A DNA stretch of 20,343 nt from Methanobacteriota archaeon (GTDB taxonomy: Archaea; Hydrothermarchaeota; Hydrothermarchaeia; Hydrothermarchaeales; JACRDW01): the NCBI GenBank assembly GCA_016212785.1, contig JACRDW010000125.1, positions 1-20,343 on the forward strand, in the 5' to 3' direction. Below, piece by piece: positions 20,171 through 20,343 of the stretch (its first letter is position 1; each line of letters starts with the position of its first letter). Made by a program: the position numbers and the translations under genes. The notes beneath the pieces are model-generated. The model did no database searches and was not told the origin of the DNA. It worked only from the letters and a program-made list of their open reading frames with translations.

Positions 20171-20343
20171 ATGGCTATAGTTTTCGGAGGCTCGGCGTGT
20201 CAAATTCTAGCGAAAGAGGTAGCTGACGAGCTGGGCTCTGAGCTGGGGCAGCTGACGATAAAGAATTTCCCGGACGGCGAGCGTTACCTCCGCATAGACA
20301 GCGATGTTAAGGGGAAGGACTGCGTCGCTATTCAGTCCACCTC
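20171..20343 (+). CDS. prs: ribose-phosphate pyrophosphokinase (PRPP synthetase), 5' part
   Basis: Only the first 57 codons are in the window; the gene runs off the right edge. The visible protein starts MAIVFGGSACQILAKEVADE and carries KNFPDGERYLRID, the conserved FPDGE segment of PRPP synthetases, followed by VKGKDCVAIQST. The length between the N-terminal GGSA and FPDGE matches archaeal enzymes, which make PRPP from ribose 5-phosphate and ATP for nucleotide and other syntheses. GGTGA four bases before the ATG supports the start. It is divergent from lonB. Confidence 0.92.
   Translation, partial: MAIVFGGSACQILAKEVADELGSELGQLTIKNFPDGERYLRIDSDVKGKDCVAIQST

Noticed and set aside
1..20343. CRISPR array, insertion sequence, prophage or secretion cluster
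   Set aside because: No regularly spaced repeats, transposase, integrase or structural phage genes were found on either strand.

Overview
The window reads as a piece of a euryarchaeal chromosome. Evidence: archaeal LonB with two membrane segments, an MJ1316/DUF504 protein, a CBS-ParB-like protein, a DUF1015 protein, TldD/TldE, TATA-box promoters at archaeal spacing, and Shine-Dalgarno sites of the GGAGGTGAT type. UbiA-, UbiD- and UbiE-like genes suggest a menaquinone-using anaerobe (Archaeoglobales or ANME-1-like lineages would fit), but the taxon cannot be fixed from this sequence alone.

Layout. 1-360: 3' end of an unrecognised coiled-coil gene (+). 443-1814 (-): antitoxin, RelE-type toxin, then a UbiA prenyltransferase 6 nt behind the toxin. 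2016-2591 (-): a lone PD-(D/E)XK nuclease-like protein whose promoter carries a dyad. 2696-7367 (-): an iron operon, feoB, a small Cys-rich zinc-ribbon protein, a DtxR-FeoA fusion, a second DtxR and a UbiD decarboxylase. Most junctions are ATGA overlaps, and two abutting perfect DtxR-type palindromes sit before feoB. 7404-9466 (-): PadR regulator, SAM methyltransferase and MFS exporter, with repeated operator-like motifs at the padR start. 9566-11182 (+): tRNA-Cys(GCA), with an unusual C discriminator, followed by cysS. There is no TATA-like box between them, but there is a leader with a long-range stem ending at the cysS ribosome site.

11169-16859 (-): a tightly packed seven-gene run, tldD, tldE, a small DMT-like membrane protein, a radical SAM protein, an MBL hydrolase, an MJ1316-domain protein and a CBS-ParB/SerK-like protein. 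It diverges from a DUF1015 gene (16909-18126, +) across a 49-bp gap centred on one symmetric ATATATAT. A strong 17-bp hairpin separates DUF1015 from the convergent lonB gene (18173-20080, -). The window ends in the first 57 codons of prs (PRPP synthetase, +).

Themes: (1) iron uptake and its regulators are translationally coupled to a UbiD decarboxylase; (2) cysteine translation genes (tRNA-Cys, cysS) lie tail to tail with a gene whose C-terminus resembles free serine kinase; (3) an operon joins the TldD/E protease with radical SAM, MBL and RNA-end-recognition proteins, whose joint function I cannot name. No CRISPR array, insertion sequence or prophage was seen. No gene-free stretch exceeds about 200 bases.
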